A DNA stretch of 64,000 nt, taken from NCBI RefSeq assembly GCF_012935325.2, contig NZ_JABBYG020000001.1, positions 496,001 through 560,000 of the forward strand, written 5' to 3'. Under the pieces are notes generated by a model. The model had not been told where the DNA came from and did no database searches. It was given only the letters and a program-made list of their open reading frames with translations. The stretch is from Paenibacillus sp. PL91 (lineage in GTDB: Bacteria > Bacillota > Bacilli > Paenibacillales > Paenibacillaceae). Positions 53,583 to 62,158 of this stretch are shown one piece after another (the stretch's first letter is position 1; each line of letters starts with the position of its first letter). Both the position numbers and the translations under genes were made by a program.

Positions 53583-54263
53583 ATGCGTTTTAAGGATGTG
53601 TTTTCCATCATTGGGCCTGGCATGATCGGACCTTCTAGCTCGCATACGGCGGGTGCTGTTCGATTAGGAAGAGTGGCGCGCGGGTTGTTCGGTGAACAGC
53701 CTGAGCAAGCAGATATATTATTCTATGGCTCTTTGGCAGCTACTTACAGCGGCCACGGAACAGATTTAGCGGTAATTGCGGGACTGCTACAGTTCGATAC
53801 GGATGACGAGCGGATTCCAGATTCGCTGGAGCTCGCCGATTCGCTTGGGATGAAGGTTACTTTTCAGACGGGCAGCGGGCCTGCCGTTCATCCGAACACC
53901 TTGACGATCAAGCTGCTTTCGGGAACGAGGCGTTCTCAGATGACAGGCTGCTCCATTGGCGGCGGCAATATCGAAGTGGTGGAAGTAAACGGTTTTGATC
54001 TCAAATTTACCGCCAATTATCCGACTCTAATCGTTTACCATCTCGACCATTCCGGCGTGCTTGCGAACATCACGAGGCTGCTGAGCGATGCCAATGTCAA
54101 TATTGGCTATATGGATGTGGACCGTAAAGGCAGGCTCGGGCAAGCCGCGACCGTCATCGAGACGGATGGAGAATTACGGGAGGACCTGCTTGCGAAGATC
54201 AATCAGCTGGATTATGTGAATAGCCTTAATTACATCGATTTGAATGGTGGTGTCCCGCTTTGA
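53583..54263 (+). CDS. sdaAB: L-serine dehydratase, iron-sulfur-dependent, beta subunit
   Basis: This 226-residue subunit opens with FSIIGPGMIGPSSSHTAGAV, the hallmark of the SDH beta domain, followed by FYGSLAATYSGHGTDLAVIA. It ends in an ACT domain (about 150-222; LIVYHLDHSGVLANITRLLS) for amino-acid binding. Together with the alpha subunit it deaminates L-serine to pyruvate and ammonia. AGGAGG lies 13 bases upstream, a rather long spacing. The alpha gene overlaps its stop (TTGA). Confidence 0.95.
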   Translation: MRFKDVFSIIGPGMIGPSSSHTAGAVRLGRVARGLFGEQPEQADILFYGSLAATYSGHGTDLAVIAGLLQFDTDDERIPDSLELADSLGMKVTFQTGSGPAVHPNTLTIKLLSGTRRSQMTGCSIGGGNIEVVEVNGFDLKFTANYPTLIVYHLDHSGVLANITRLLSDANVNIGYMDVDRKGRLGQAATVIETDGELREDLLAKINQLDYVNSLNYIDLNGGVPL

Positions 54264-55177
54264 GATTCAGCACGTTAAAGGAATTGGCGGTCGTATGCGT
54301 AAATGAAGGCAAGCCGATCTACCGGATCATGCTGGAGGATCAGGCAAGGGAATCCGGGCGGACGGAGGAGCAGGAATGGGACAAAATGAAGAAGTATTAC
54401 GGCATCATGAAGGATGCCGTAGTGAAAGGAATCTCTTCGGAAAAAACGTCCCGCAGCGGCTTGACTGGCGGTGACGCGAAACGCGTGTATACGTATACGC
54501 GGTTGCCAGATGCTTCTTTGGAGCCGTTCGCTGGATCAGCAATGGCATACGCGCTTGCGGTATCTGAAGTGAATGCCTCAATGGGGCGTATCGTCGCTAC
54601 GCCGACTGCCGGATCTTGCGGCGTCATTCCCGGCGTATTCGTCAGCAGCCAGGAGCGGTTTGGCTGGGATGACGATCATATGGTAAACGGATTGTTCTGT
54701 GCCGGAGCAATAGGCTATGTCATCGCGAACAACTCCTTTATATCCGGAGCAGAAGGCGGCTGTCAGGCTGAGATCGGCTCTGCAATCGGCATGGCAGCGG
54801 GTGCTCTCGTTGAACTGAAAGGAGGGACGCCAGCACAGGCGGTTCACGCAGTCGGTCTGGCGTTAAAAAACACGCTTGGCCTGATTTGCGATCCGGTTGG
54901 CGGCTTGGTGGAAATTCCGTGTATTGTCCGCAATGGTTTTGGGGCAGTTAATGCACTAGCCGCCGCCGATATGGCGCTTGCAGGCGTAAGAAGCGTCATT
55001 CCCTCGGACGAGGTCATACAAGTTATGCTCGAAGTCGGGAGCGCGATGCCGGAAATTCACCGCGAAACGGCTGGAGGCGGGTTGGCGCAGACGCCGACTG
55101 GCAAACAAATCATTCAGCAGTTGGCCAAAGATAGAAAGAACTCTTCTGCTGAAGTGAAGGAGGAGGAAGATGACTAA
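54260..55177 (+). CDS. sdaAA: L-serine dehydratase, iron-sulfur-dependent, alpha subunit
   Basis: This 305-residue subunit carries the [4Fe-4S] site: Cys residues are seen in PTAGSCGVIPG, LFCAGAIG, GGCQAEIGSA, LGLICDPVGG and EIPCIVRN, with the LICDPV and PCIVRN motifs diagnostic. The TTG start overlaps the beta stop codon, so the subunits are translationally coupled. The M20 gene overlaps its end by 8 bases. Placement in an operon with a deacylase and a lyase suggests use of serine released from a conjugate rather than free serine. Confidence 0.95.
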   Translation: MRFSTLKELAVVCVNEGKPIYRIMLEDQARESGRTEEQEWDKMKKYYGIMKDAVVKGISSEKTSRSGLTGGDAKRVYTYTRLPDASLEPFAGSAMAYALAVSEVNASMGRIVATPTAGSCGVIPGVFVSSQERFGWDDDHMVNGLFCAGAIGYVIANNSFISGAEGGCQAEIGSAIGMAAGALVELKGGTPAQAVHAVGLALKNTLGLICDPVGGLVEIPCIVRNGFGAVNALAAADMALAGVRSVIPSDEVIQVMLEVGSAMPEIHRETAGGGLAQTPTGKQIIQQLAKDRKNSSAEVKEEEDD

Positions 55178-56354
55178 TAAGGCCATACGTGATCTCCTTC
55201 CTGCGGCCAGAGCAATCGAACGCGAGTTAATCGAATTACGAAGGAAGCTTCACCAGAATCCAGAGCTTAGCTTGGAGGAAGAAGAAACATCAAACACTGC
55301 TGCTGAGTTACTGCAAGGGTTAGGCCTCGAAGTGCAAAGAGGCATTGGCGGGCATGGTCTCATCGCTGATCTAGCAGGAGACAGACCGGGACCAAGAATT
55401 GCTCTCCGGGCGGATATGGATGCGCTGCCGATCCAAGAGGAAACCGATCTTCCTTACGCTTCTTTCATTCCAGGGAAGATGCATGCCTGCGGACACGATG
55501 CACATACCGCAATGTTGTATGGAGCGGCCAAACTGTTATCGGAGAGGAAAAATCAGCTGGCCGGCAGCGTCCGGCTTATCTTCCAATCCGCCGAAGAAAT
55601 AAACGCGGGTGCTAAGGCGATGGTTGAACAAGGCGTGCTGGAAGGTATCGACGAAATATATGGTCTCCACAATCTACCTACGCTGCCTGCTGGGAAGGCA
55701 GCCACTCGGTACGGCGCTTTAATGGGCTCGGTCGATCGGTTTGAACTGACTATTTGGGGAAAGGGCGGGCACGGCGCCATTCCCGATCAATGCGTCGATC
55801 CGATTGTTGCCGCTTCGGCAATCATTATGTCACTCCAATCGGCGGTCAGCCGAGAAATCTCGCCGTTTGATCCGGTAGTGCTTAGCATAGGAAGCATACA
55901 CGGAGGCGCTTCTTACAATGTCATTCCCAATCAGGTTGAATTGACCGGTACGGTTAGAACGTTCTCCCGCAGCGTCCAAATGGACTTGCCTGCAAGGCTG
56001 CAAAGGATAATCAATCAAACGGCTGAGGCATACCGCTGCAAAGCAGAGCTCCGCTATACGCAGCAGGTTCCGGTATTGACCAATCATGATGATCAGGTCC
56101 AACATGTCGAGGGTACGATTGATCTGATTTTAGGCCGAGACAACCGTATTGAAGCCGCTCCTGTCCTTGCAGGAGAAGATTTCTCTGTTTATCTTCAGCA
56201 TGTGAAAGGATGCTTCTTCTGGCTCGGTTCAGGACCGGCAACCGGCGCGGAGCAAGCTTATGGACTGCATCATCCGAAGTATTCGATTAACGAGGATTGT
56301 CTGCCATTTGGCGCTTCCTTGCTGGCGGGAATAGCGATTAATCGTTTAGGATGA
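55170..56354 (+). CDS. M20-family amidohydrolase (N-acyl amino acid deacylase type)
   Basis: This 394-residue metallopeptidase-fold enzyme resembles N-acetyl-L-amino acid and hippurate deacylases. Metal-site motifs are visible: ALRADMDALPIQEET, MHACGHDAHTAML, SAEEINAGAKAMVEQG and a late His in APVLAGEDFS/GLHHPKYS. The dimerisation lid domain (about 185-295) is present. AGGAGGAGG precedes the ATG. As the last gene of the operon it may release an amino acid such as serine from an N-acyl form for the serine dehydratase (inference). Confidence 0.9.
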   Translation: MTNKAIRDLLPAARAIERELIELRRKLHQNPELSLEEEETSNTAAELLQGLGLEVQRGIGGHGLIADLAGDRPGPRIALRADMDALPIQEETDLPYASFIPGKMHACGHDAHTAMLYGAAKLLSERKNQLAGSVRLIFQSAEEINAGAKAMVEQGVLEGIDEIYGLHNLPTLPAGKAATRYGALMGSVDRFELTIWGKGGHGAIPDQCVDPIVAASAIIMSLQSAVSREISPFDPVVLSIGSIHGGASYNVIPNQVELTGTVRTFSRSVQMDLPARLQRIINQTAEAYRCKAELRYTQQVPVLTNHDDQVQHVEGTIDLILGRDNRIEAAPVLAGEDFSVYLQHVKGCFFWLGSGPATGAEQAYGLHHPKYSINEDCLPFGASLLAGIAINRLG

Positions 56355-56413
56355 GCATTTGAATAAACTACAGTTGAAATGGCTTATTGAAGTCATATCG
56401 AGAAAATACGAAT

Positions 56414-56449
56414 GCCCACTGACCCAAGCGGTTAGGGGGCTTTTTTTTT
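56414..56449 (+). terminator. Terminator after the serine dehydratase/M20 operon
   Basis: GCCC...CT.ACC pairs with GGT.AG...GGGC around CAAGC, followed by nine T. Confidence 0.78.
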
Positions 56450-56570
56450 CTCGAATAAACGAAAGTGATTGACAGCGAATTACTCTAATGTTAGGATAAA
56501 AATATCCTAATTATAAGATATATAAAAATAGTATATCTATTTGTAGGAAAATATGAAGGAGTGAGATAAA

Positions 56571-56927
56571 ATGAATATGGTATCGATTGTGCTTCAAGTG
56601 ATTTTGGGTTTAGGTTTTTTGGTGTTTGGAGCTTCAAAGCTCGGGTCCAAGCAAATGATTGATGAATTTAAGCGTTATGGCTTGCCACAATGGTTTAGAA
56701 TAGTAACAGGCTTGCTCGAAATAGGCGGTGCCGTACTCATCATATCAGGAATTTGGAACGACATGCTCGCTGCTATCGCTGGAATATTGCTAGTCATTAT
56801 TATGGCTGGAGCAATAGTTACGCATTTACGAATCAAGGATCCGGCATCTAAAACGGGTATGCCCATCATTTTGATAGTACTATCCTTAATTGTCCTAATT
56901 ATGAATTGGAATGCATTGTTTGGATAA
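56571..56927 (+). CDS. DoxX-family membrane protein
   Basis: This 118-residue protein has four hydrophobic segments and the DoxX start (VLQVILGLGFLVFGASKLG) with MIDEFKRYGLPQWFRIVTGLLE following. The DoxX family includes quinone- or thiosulfate-linked and stress-related membrane proteins; the exact role here is unknown. GAAGGAG precedes the ATG. A MarR regulator follows after 63 bases and probably controls it. Confidence 0.85.
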   Translation: MNMVSIVLQVILGLGFLVFGASKLGSKQMIDEFKRYGLPQWFRIVTGLLEIGGAVLIISGIWNDMLAAIAGILLVIIMAGAIVTHLRIKDPASKTGMPIILIVLSLIVLIMNWNALFG

Positions 56928-56990
56928 GGCTTATGCAACTAATCTCTCCTTATCCGAACAGATAATCAATAGGTAAAAGGAGGTATTCTG

Positions 56991-57440
56991 ATGTACCAAG
57001 GTGACGAGCAAAGCGAGCTCGATTTAAGGCTTTTCCGGGTTTGGGCTAAAGCATCCAAGGCAATATTGGATAATGTACAGCGGGATATTGCAAGCCACGG
57101 AATCAGTCCTGACCATTTTATGATTCTTGAGCTTCTCTACAACAAAGGGCCGCATCCGATCCAAAGAATTAGTGAGATTTTCTCGATTCCAAGCGGCAGC
57201 ATTACTTACGTGGTAGATAAGCTCGAAAAAAACGATTTTGTGAAACGGCAACCAAGTCCCACGGATCGAAGAACATCAAATGTTACCCTTACGGAGAAGG
57301 GTGAAGCGTTATTTAATGAGATTTTTCCCAAGCATGTTGCGATAATATCCAAAAGCCTTTCCGCTGCTAATAACGATGAAAAGCTTCAGCTGATCCAGCT
57401 ACTCAAAAAAATCGGGCTTGGAGCACAGCAAAAAGATTGA
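56991..57440 (+). CDS. MarR-family transcriptional regulator
   Basis: This 149-residue winged-helix regulator has the MarR core: a recognition helix in ISEIFSIPSGSITYVVDKLE and wing VKRQPSPTDRRTSNVTLTEKG. It likely acts as a dimeric repressor responding to phenolics or oxidants. AAGGAGGT precedes the ATG. It shares orientation with the DoxX gene, and DoxX/MarR pairs are common in Bacillales. Confidence 0.9.
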   Translation: MYQGDEQSELDLRLFRVWAKASKAILDNVQRDIASHGISPDHFMILELLYNKGPHPIQRISEIFSIPSGSITYVVDKLEKNDFVKRQPSPTDRRTSNVTLTEKGEALFNEIFPKHVAIISKSLSAANNDEKLQLIQLLKKIGLGAQQKD

Positions 57441-57471
57441 ACGACTTAACAATAAAATTTCAAAAAATACA

Positions 57472-57520
57472 TTTTCAACCAGTAAATTTTGTGATACACT
57501 CTCCTTTGACAGCGCTTTAA
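57472..57520 (+). promoter_or_regulatory. Promoter and cre-like site before the GH8 gene
   Basis: TTTTCA (57472-57477), a 17-base spacer and TACACT (57495-57500) form a possible promoter. TGACAGCGCTTTAA (57507-57520) right after it is cre-like. A second site, TTAAAGCGCTTAAA, lies at 57587-57600 just before the ribosome site. Two sites suggest firm catabolite control. Confidence 0.45.
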
Positions 57521-57619
57521 TAATTGAATGTGAAGAAAAAGAATTTTCATAAAAAAGAAAACTTTTTCTTTTTTTTTAATCAAAAGTTAAAGCGCTTAAA
57601 CTTTAAGGGAGGCGAAATA

Positions 57620-58894
57620 ATGTACAAAAGTGTCTTTCGTTTGGCCAGCAAGTTTAAGAAAGCAGCAGTAATCGGCCTTGCAACAATCGTTATTGCAGGC
57701 GTGTCCCAGGTTCCTTCATCGTTAGAGGATACCGTTCGGGCAGCAGGGGAATTAAAGCCTTTTCCACAACAAGTCAGTTATCCGGGCATTATCAAACCTA
57801 ACCATGTCAGCCAAGCTACAATGAATGCATCGGTGAAATCGTATTATGATTACTGGAAAGGAAAGTATGTTAAAAACAATCTGGCCTCTCTTCCAGGAGG
57901 CTACTACGTTAAAGGGGATATTACTGGAAGTGCAGATGGCTTCAAGCCGCTCGGTACGTCTGAAGGCCAAGGCTATGGGATGATTATTACAGCCTTGATG
58001 GCAGGACATGATGCGAATGCAAGAACTATTTTTGATGGCATGTTCAAAACAGCTAGAGCTTTCAAGAGCTCTGTAAACTCAAGCTTGATGGGCTGGGTCG
58101 TGGCAGACAGCAAAAAAGCACAAGGCCATTTCAGCTCTGCAACAGATGGGGACTTGGACATCGCTTACTCGTTAATTCTTGCGAATAAACAGTGGGGCTC
58201 AAGCGGGTCGGTCAACTATTTGTCTGAAGCGAAGAAAATGATTAATGCAATCAAAGCAAGCAACGTGACGACAAGCAATCGCCTAAACCTTGGGGATTGG
58301 GACTCGAAGAGCGCGCTGAATTCAAGACCGTCCGACTGGATGTTAAGTCACCTTCGCGCCTTTCATAGTGTAACAGGCGACCAAACTTGGTTGAATGTTA
58401 TTAACAGCCTATATACGGCTTATTCTCAAGTTAGCAATACTTATGCGCCGTCTACAGGTTTAATTTCTGATTTTATCGTCGGCAATCCTGCTAAGCCAGC
58501 ACCGGAATATTATTTGGATGAGTTCAAAGAAACGAATCAGTATTTTTATAATGCTTCCCGCGTACCGCTTCGCATCGTTATGGATTACGCGCTCTACGGC
58601 GATACGAGAGGCAAAGCAATTGCTGATAAAGTAACGACATGGATTAAAGGCAAGACGGGCAACTCGCCATCTGGCATTAAAGCAGGGTACACCTTAAGCG
58701 GCACTGCTCTCAACAGTTATAGTGAAGCGGTATTTACGGCGCCATTGATTGCTTCTGGTACTGCAAACAAGAACAACCAGGCATGGGTGAATGCAGGCTG
58801 GGACACAATTAAAAATTCGAAATCGAGCTATTTTAGCGATTCTTTCAACCTGCTTAACCTGCTCTTCATCTCAGGAAACTGGTGGAAGCCATGA
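57620..58894 (+). CDS. Secreted glycoside hydrolase family 8 (endoglucanase/chitosanase)
   Basis: This 424-residue exported inverting enzyme cleaves beta-1,4-glucan, mixed-linkage glucan or chitosan. The signal peptide covers about residues 1-38 (AAVIGLATIVIAG, cleavage near VRAAG). The (alpha/alpha)6 catalytic domain has the general acid E115 in TSEGQGYGM and the ATDGDLDIAY motif at 174-183, with D176 the substrate-distorting or base residue. Lengths and motifs match the Bacillus K17-type GH8 chitosanases. ATG 57620 follows AAGGGAGG; the in-frame ATG at 57524 would add a Lys/Phe-rich leader without a ribosome site. It is a single-gene unit. Confidence 0.92.
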   Translation: MYKSVFRLASKFKKAAVIGLATIVIAGVSQVPSSLEDTVRAAGELKPFPQQVSYPGIIKPNHVSQATMNASVKSYYDYWKGKYVKNNLASLPGGYYVKGDITGSADGFKPLGTSEGQGYGMIITALMAGHDANARTIFDGMFKTARAFKSSVNSSLMGWVVADSKKAQGHFSSATDGDLDIAYSLILANKQWGSSGSVNYLSEAKKMINAIKASNVTTSNRLNLGDWDSKSALNSRPSDWMLSHLRAFHSVTGDQTWLNVINSLYTAYSQVSNTYAPSTGLISDFIVGNPAKPAPEYYLDEFKETNQYFYNASRVPLRIVMDYALYGDTRGKAIADKVTTWIKGKTGNSPSGIKAGYTLSGTALNSYSEAVFTAPLIASGTANKNNQAWVNAGWDTIKNSKSSYFSDSFNLLNLLFISGNWWKP

Positions 58895-58955
58895 TGAGCG
58901 CAACTAGCTCAGCAACAACTCATTAGTTTAGGATAATCGAGAGATAGAATCATTT

Positions 58956-58992
58956 GCCCGTCAAGAGCGTGCGCGCTTGGCGGGCTGTTGTT
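58956..58992 (+). terminator. Terminator after the GH8 gene
   Basis: GCCCGTCAAG (58956-58965) pairs with CTTGGCGGGC (58976-58985, one T-G pair), followed by a T-rich tract. Confidence 0.78.
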
Positions 58993-59108
58993 TACCATCA
59001 TCATTAAAATCATATTTATTCAATTGATTTATTGAACTGCGGAGAAAACCCATACTCTTCATTTCCTTTTGGCATAAAATAAGATGTGCATAAATCCTCT
59101 TTTTGATG

Positions 59109-59134
59109 ACCTCCTCATTTGGAGGTCTTTTTTA
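59109..59134 (+). terminator. Second plus-strand terminator hairpin, no gene directly upstream
   Basis: GACCTCC pairs with GGAGGTC around TCATTT (loop), followed by a T run. Between 58993 and this hairpin no coding frame is visible. It could back up the GH8 terminator or end an unseen small RNA. The rest of the gap 58895-59198 holds nothing else I can support. Confidence 0.75.
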
Positions 59135-59198
59135 TCTATAAAAGCTGATGCTGAGTTTGCATGTGCAATAACGCATCCAATAACTGTTAGTTCTTTCA

Positions 59199-60530
59199 TT
59201 AAAATATCCACGACACCCAGTATGACAAAATAACTAATGTGAAAATGACTGTGATGGGGATGACGAGAGAGGTGACCTTCAAATATTGTCCCCAGCTTAT
59301 TTTCACTCCGCCTTTCCTAACGATATGAATCCACATTAATGTTGCAAGTGTACCGATTGGCAATAGAAGTGCTCCTATATCACTACCAATTACACTCGCC
59401 AAATATGCGATTTTTAAGGTTAGGGGATCAAGTCCCATATCCATTATCGATAAGGTTCCGACCATTAAAGCAGGGTGATTGTTAAATAAATTGGAGAGAA
59501 TGCTTAAAAGAATTCCCATAAAAACACTTGCGTTTAGCAAGCTGCTTGATATTAGAGGCTGGAGCAGCTCGACAAGCCACTTTGTTAGTCCTATGTTATT
59601 TAACCCATAGATGATGACATACATGCTAAAAGCAAAGATGAGAATATACCAAGGTGTCTTCTTTATCATATCGGCTGGTGAAATCTTTAAATAGATCCAG
59701 CGCCATGCCAGCAAAAGGGAAGAACCAATTACAGCCATGAATGAGATTGGGAAGTGAAAATAAGAGGCTGCAAACAAGCTGATCCGTACAAAAAAAACGA
59801 ACAAGAGAATGTTTCGCATAAATTTGTTGCGGTTATCGTTTTGGACGACTTCTTTTAAAGGATGGCTGCCGGGAATGAAATTCCATTGCTTAACATCCGG
59901 GAGCTTTTTGGGGAGAATGCGGTAAAAGGTAAGAAAGAGAAGGGTGGTTAGAAGGACAAGACCTAATGATGCTGGAATAAACATCATCGCGGTGTGCATG
60001 TATAGATCCATATGAACGATTTTTAACGCGATCAAATTTACGATATTACTTACGCCGATAGGGGCGCTTGCGGCAGTCGCAATTAAAGCGCCAGATAACA
60101 GATAAGGAATTTTTTGGTCATTTTTAAGCCCCATGTTTTTAAGCAAAAGCAATAAAATAGGTGTTGTAATTAATATGCTTCCGTCATTATTAACGAAGAG
60201 TGTCATGAGAAAACAAAATAGATTGGTTAACCAAAACAGACGAATGCCTGATCCTTTTGCTTTTCTCGTAAGAAGCTCTGCAGCCCAATAAAAGAAGCCA
60301 AAGCTTTCTAATACAATTGCCATAACAATGGTTGCCATAATGGTAATTGCTGCTCCACTTATTGTTCCTGTAATTTGCCCGAGGTCTGCTAGAGAAACAC
60401 TGCCGCTGAGAAGAACAAAGAAAGCGCCAACTGTTGCCGGAATCGCCTCGTTTACATGGGGACGCCAAAATATGAAACCAATCGTCAAAAAGAAGGAACA
60501 GAGTGTCATGATAATCATTAAATCGTGCAT
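59199..60530 (-). CDS. ArsB/NhaD-type anion or sodium/proton permease
   Basis: This 443-residue membrane protein has about 11-12 hydrophobic segments and the layout of the ion-transporter superfamily (ArsB, NhaD, citrate-type CitMHS). Conserved pieces are FVNNDGSILITTPILLLLLK near residue 112, a helix-break with GALIATAASAPIGVSNIVNL, and a matching second-half motif LSNLFNNHPALMVGTLSIMD. The NND and NNHPA motifs mark ArsB-like arsenite exporters, but no arsR or arsC is adjacent, so arsenic cannot be claimed. It stands alone, with a 14-base quasi-palindrome far upstream. Confidence 0.85.
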   Translation of the reverse strand: MHDLMIIMTLCSFFLTIGFIFWRPHVNEAIPATVGAFFVLLSGSVSLADLGQITGTISGAAITIMATIVMAIVLESFGFFYWAAELLTRKAKGSGIRLFWLTNLFCFLMTLFVNNDGSILITTPILLLLLKNMGLKNDQKIPYLLSGALIATAASAPIGVSNIVNLIALKIVHMDLYMHTAMMFIPASLGLVLLTTLLFLTFYRILPKKLPDVKQWNFIPGSHPLKEVVQNDNRNKFMRNILLFVFFVRISLFAASYFHFPISFMAVIGSSLLLAWRWIYLKISPADMIKKTPWYILIFAFSMYVIIYGLNNIGLTKWLVELLQPLISSSLLNASVFMGILLSILSNLFNNHPALMVGTLSIMDMGLDPLTLKIAYLASVIGSDIGALLLPIGTLATLMWIHIVRKGGVKISWGQYLKVTSLVIPITVIFTLVILSYWVSWIF

Positions 60531-60668
60531 GCTTAAACCTCTTTTCGTGGATAGAAGTTCTCTCTCTAGGTAGTTTTTCGTTTATATGCGCTTACTTCCG
60601 TCCCAGTTGCTTGGCTAGCGAATAGGCACAACCTCCTCTATCGATGTATTTAATAGTATTGATATAAT

Positions 60669-60682
60669 GTATGTATACGTAC
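60669..60682. repeat. Quasi-palindrome upstream of the permease gene
   Basis: GTATGTATACGTAC is an inverted repeat with one mismatch, near a TATAAT-like sequence at 60663. It could be an operator for the minus-strand permease gene, whose start is 139 bases away. The rest of 60531-60825 shows nothing else I can support. Confidence 0.35.
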
Positions 60683-60825
60683 AAGACATATCATTCGTAC
60701 TGGTCAATATCCCTATTCCTATTAAAATGCGCGAGTATCAATTGAAGATATTTGTCTCGTAGTGATAGTTAACTACAATGGATAGTTGACTATTTCCTAA
60801 CGGATCCTACATCTAATACAGTACA

Positions 60826-60870
60826 AAAAGGGCAGACTGCTTTATTTTGCAGTGCTGCCCTTTTTTTCGA
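60826..60870. terminator. Strong hairpin terminator of the germination operon
   Basis: GGGCAGACTGC pairs with GCAGTGCTGCCC (one bulge) with A and T tracts on both sides, so it works on either strand. It lies 96 bases downstream of the GerC-type stop. Confidence 0.85.
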
Positions 60871-60965
60871 TGATGTGTCATTCACTTCGTATCATGCAGT
60901 GGCTGAAAATTCGCGTTTCTGCTCCTTATTTTTAACCGTCATATTGATCAAAGCCTCCGCTTGCA

Positions 60966-62153
60966 TTATTGTTTTTCCGGTTTCAGACGAAGAGGTTTGC
61001 CGATTTGCCCCGTTTTCCTGATGACCATATTCGAGGTAACCTCAATTTTTGCACGGCCAAATGTTGGCTTCCAATTTTTTTGCATCGTTTTCCAGCGTTG
61101 CGGGTATTTCCGATGTACGATTTGGCCGAATCCGAAAACATCAGCATTTAACTTTTGCGCTTTTTGGACGGCTTTTAACGCTTCCTGCTCCACGTCTTTG
61201 TTTAATGCTTTTTGCATAAGCAAAATATTTTCGGACTTGGCAAGATCCAGATCCGTATTGTTCTCGAGAATATTCCCGTTGCCAGATAAGCGAATTTTGA
61301 TTACGGCGTTTTCCCCATTAAGTTCAACTGTGACATCGCTTTTCAATTGCCTCGAGTCGACGGCCATGTTGCCGTTTTCTTCTGGCACGTCAGGCGTCAA
61401 AGAGAGATCCTTTATATTCCCCATAATCCAATGCCGCATTGCGTTAGTTTTTGCGTCCAAATACCCGATTAATTTCAATTGATCATCAAATGCTGCGATC
61501 CCGGCAAATTGGATGGTTGATTCGTTAGCATTATTTTTTTTATTTTCCAGTTCTACCTTTTTCATTACTTGAAGCACCGGCAGTACCGGGGTACTTCCTT
61601 CTGATGATGCGGCTATCAAAAAATCCCGCAACGCGGTTTCGGCTCCTGCGACAAGATGGGAATGAATCTTGAAAATGCCTAGAACAGGTATCCTCTCAAA
61701 TGGATATTGCTGTTTAAGTATTTCGTTGGCGGTTCCACCTTTTACAATAAATATATCGGTACGCAGGCGAACGATGATATAACGCGAATATTCGTCGACA
61801 ACTTTAGCTATCCCATGTTTAGCCAGGTCTTCACCAATCAAGATCGATCTCCGATGTCCCGCAAACAAAGAGCGAGATAGCCTTAAATCCATATCGTCAG
61901 CGGCAGATCTAATGTTTTTTCCCTTTCCTACCGAAGTGACAAATGAACTTCCTTTGCCAGCCCCGCCTTGCTCTGCATTAAATTGAGAGGTAGTCGCTTG
62001 CTGAGCGGTAGCATGGTAACTGCCTTCCTTGTAGTCCATTCCCCATCCCAATAGAATCGCTCGGTCGTTAAGCTCCTTGCGATCCCAACAGCCGGTTAGT
62101 GAGATCATAGCAAGGCAGAGGAGTAGCTTGGTGCATCCCATGACTTTTCTCAA
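60966..62153 (-). CDS. Spore germination lipoprotein, Ger(x)C family
   Basis: This 395-residue C subunit of a germinant receptor has a lipoprotein signal (LLLCLAMISLTGC) and the family start CWDRKELNDRAILLGWGMDY. A later VAFDD-like region, and VDEYSRYIIVRLRTDIFIVK, are typical of GerAC/GerKC. The B subunit gene ends at 62159. TTG 62153 is preferred because AAGGAGG lies 9 bases before it; the overlapping TTG at 62162 has no spacing. The protein sits on the outer face of the spore inner membrane with the A and B subunits. Confidence 0.92.
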   Translation of the reverse strand: MRKVMGCTKLLLCLAMISLTGCWDRKELNDRAILLGWGMDYKEGSYHATAQQATTSQFNAEQGGAGKGSSFVTSVGKGKNIRSAADDMDLRLSRSLFAGHRRSILIGEDLAKHGIAKVVDEYSRYIIVRLRTDIFIVKGGTANEILKQQYPFERIPVLGIFKIHSHLVAGAETALRDFLIAASSEGSTPVLPVLQVMKKVELENKKNNANESTIQFAGIAAFDDQLKLIGYLDAKTNAMRHWIMGNIKDLSLTPDVPEENGNMAVDSRQLKSDVTVELNGENAVIKIRLSGNGNILENNTDLDLAKSENILLMQKALNKDVEQEALKAVQKAQKLNADVFGFGQIVHRKYPQRWKTMQKNWKPTFGRAKIEVTSNMVIRKTGQIGKPLRLKPEKQ

Positions 62154-62158
62154 ACGGG

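Noticed and set aside
57524..57619. Upstream in-frame ATG extending the GH8 protein by 32 residues
   Set aside because: The extension is low-complexity Lys/Phe, overlaps a cre-like site and lacks a ribosome site; the ATG at 57620 has AAGGGAGG.
59199..60530. Naming the permease an arsenite exporter
   Set aside because: The fold motifs are shared by NhaD and other anion carriers, and no arsR, arsC or arsA gene is nearby.
60961..61482. 173-residue plus-strand frame opposite the GerC-type gene
   Set aside because: It is antisense to a well-supported gene, with no ribosome site and no motif.
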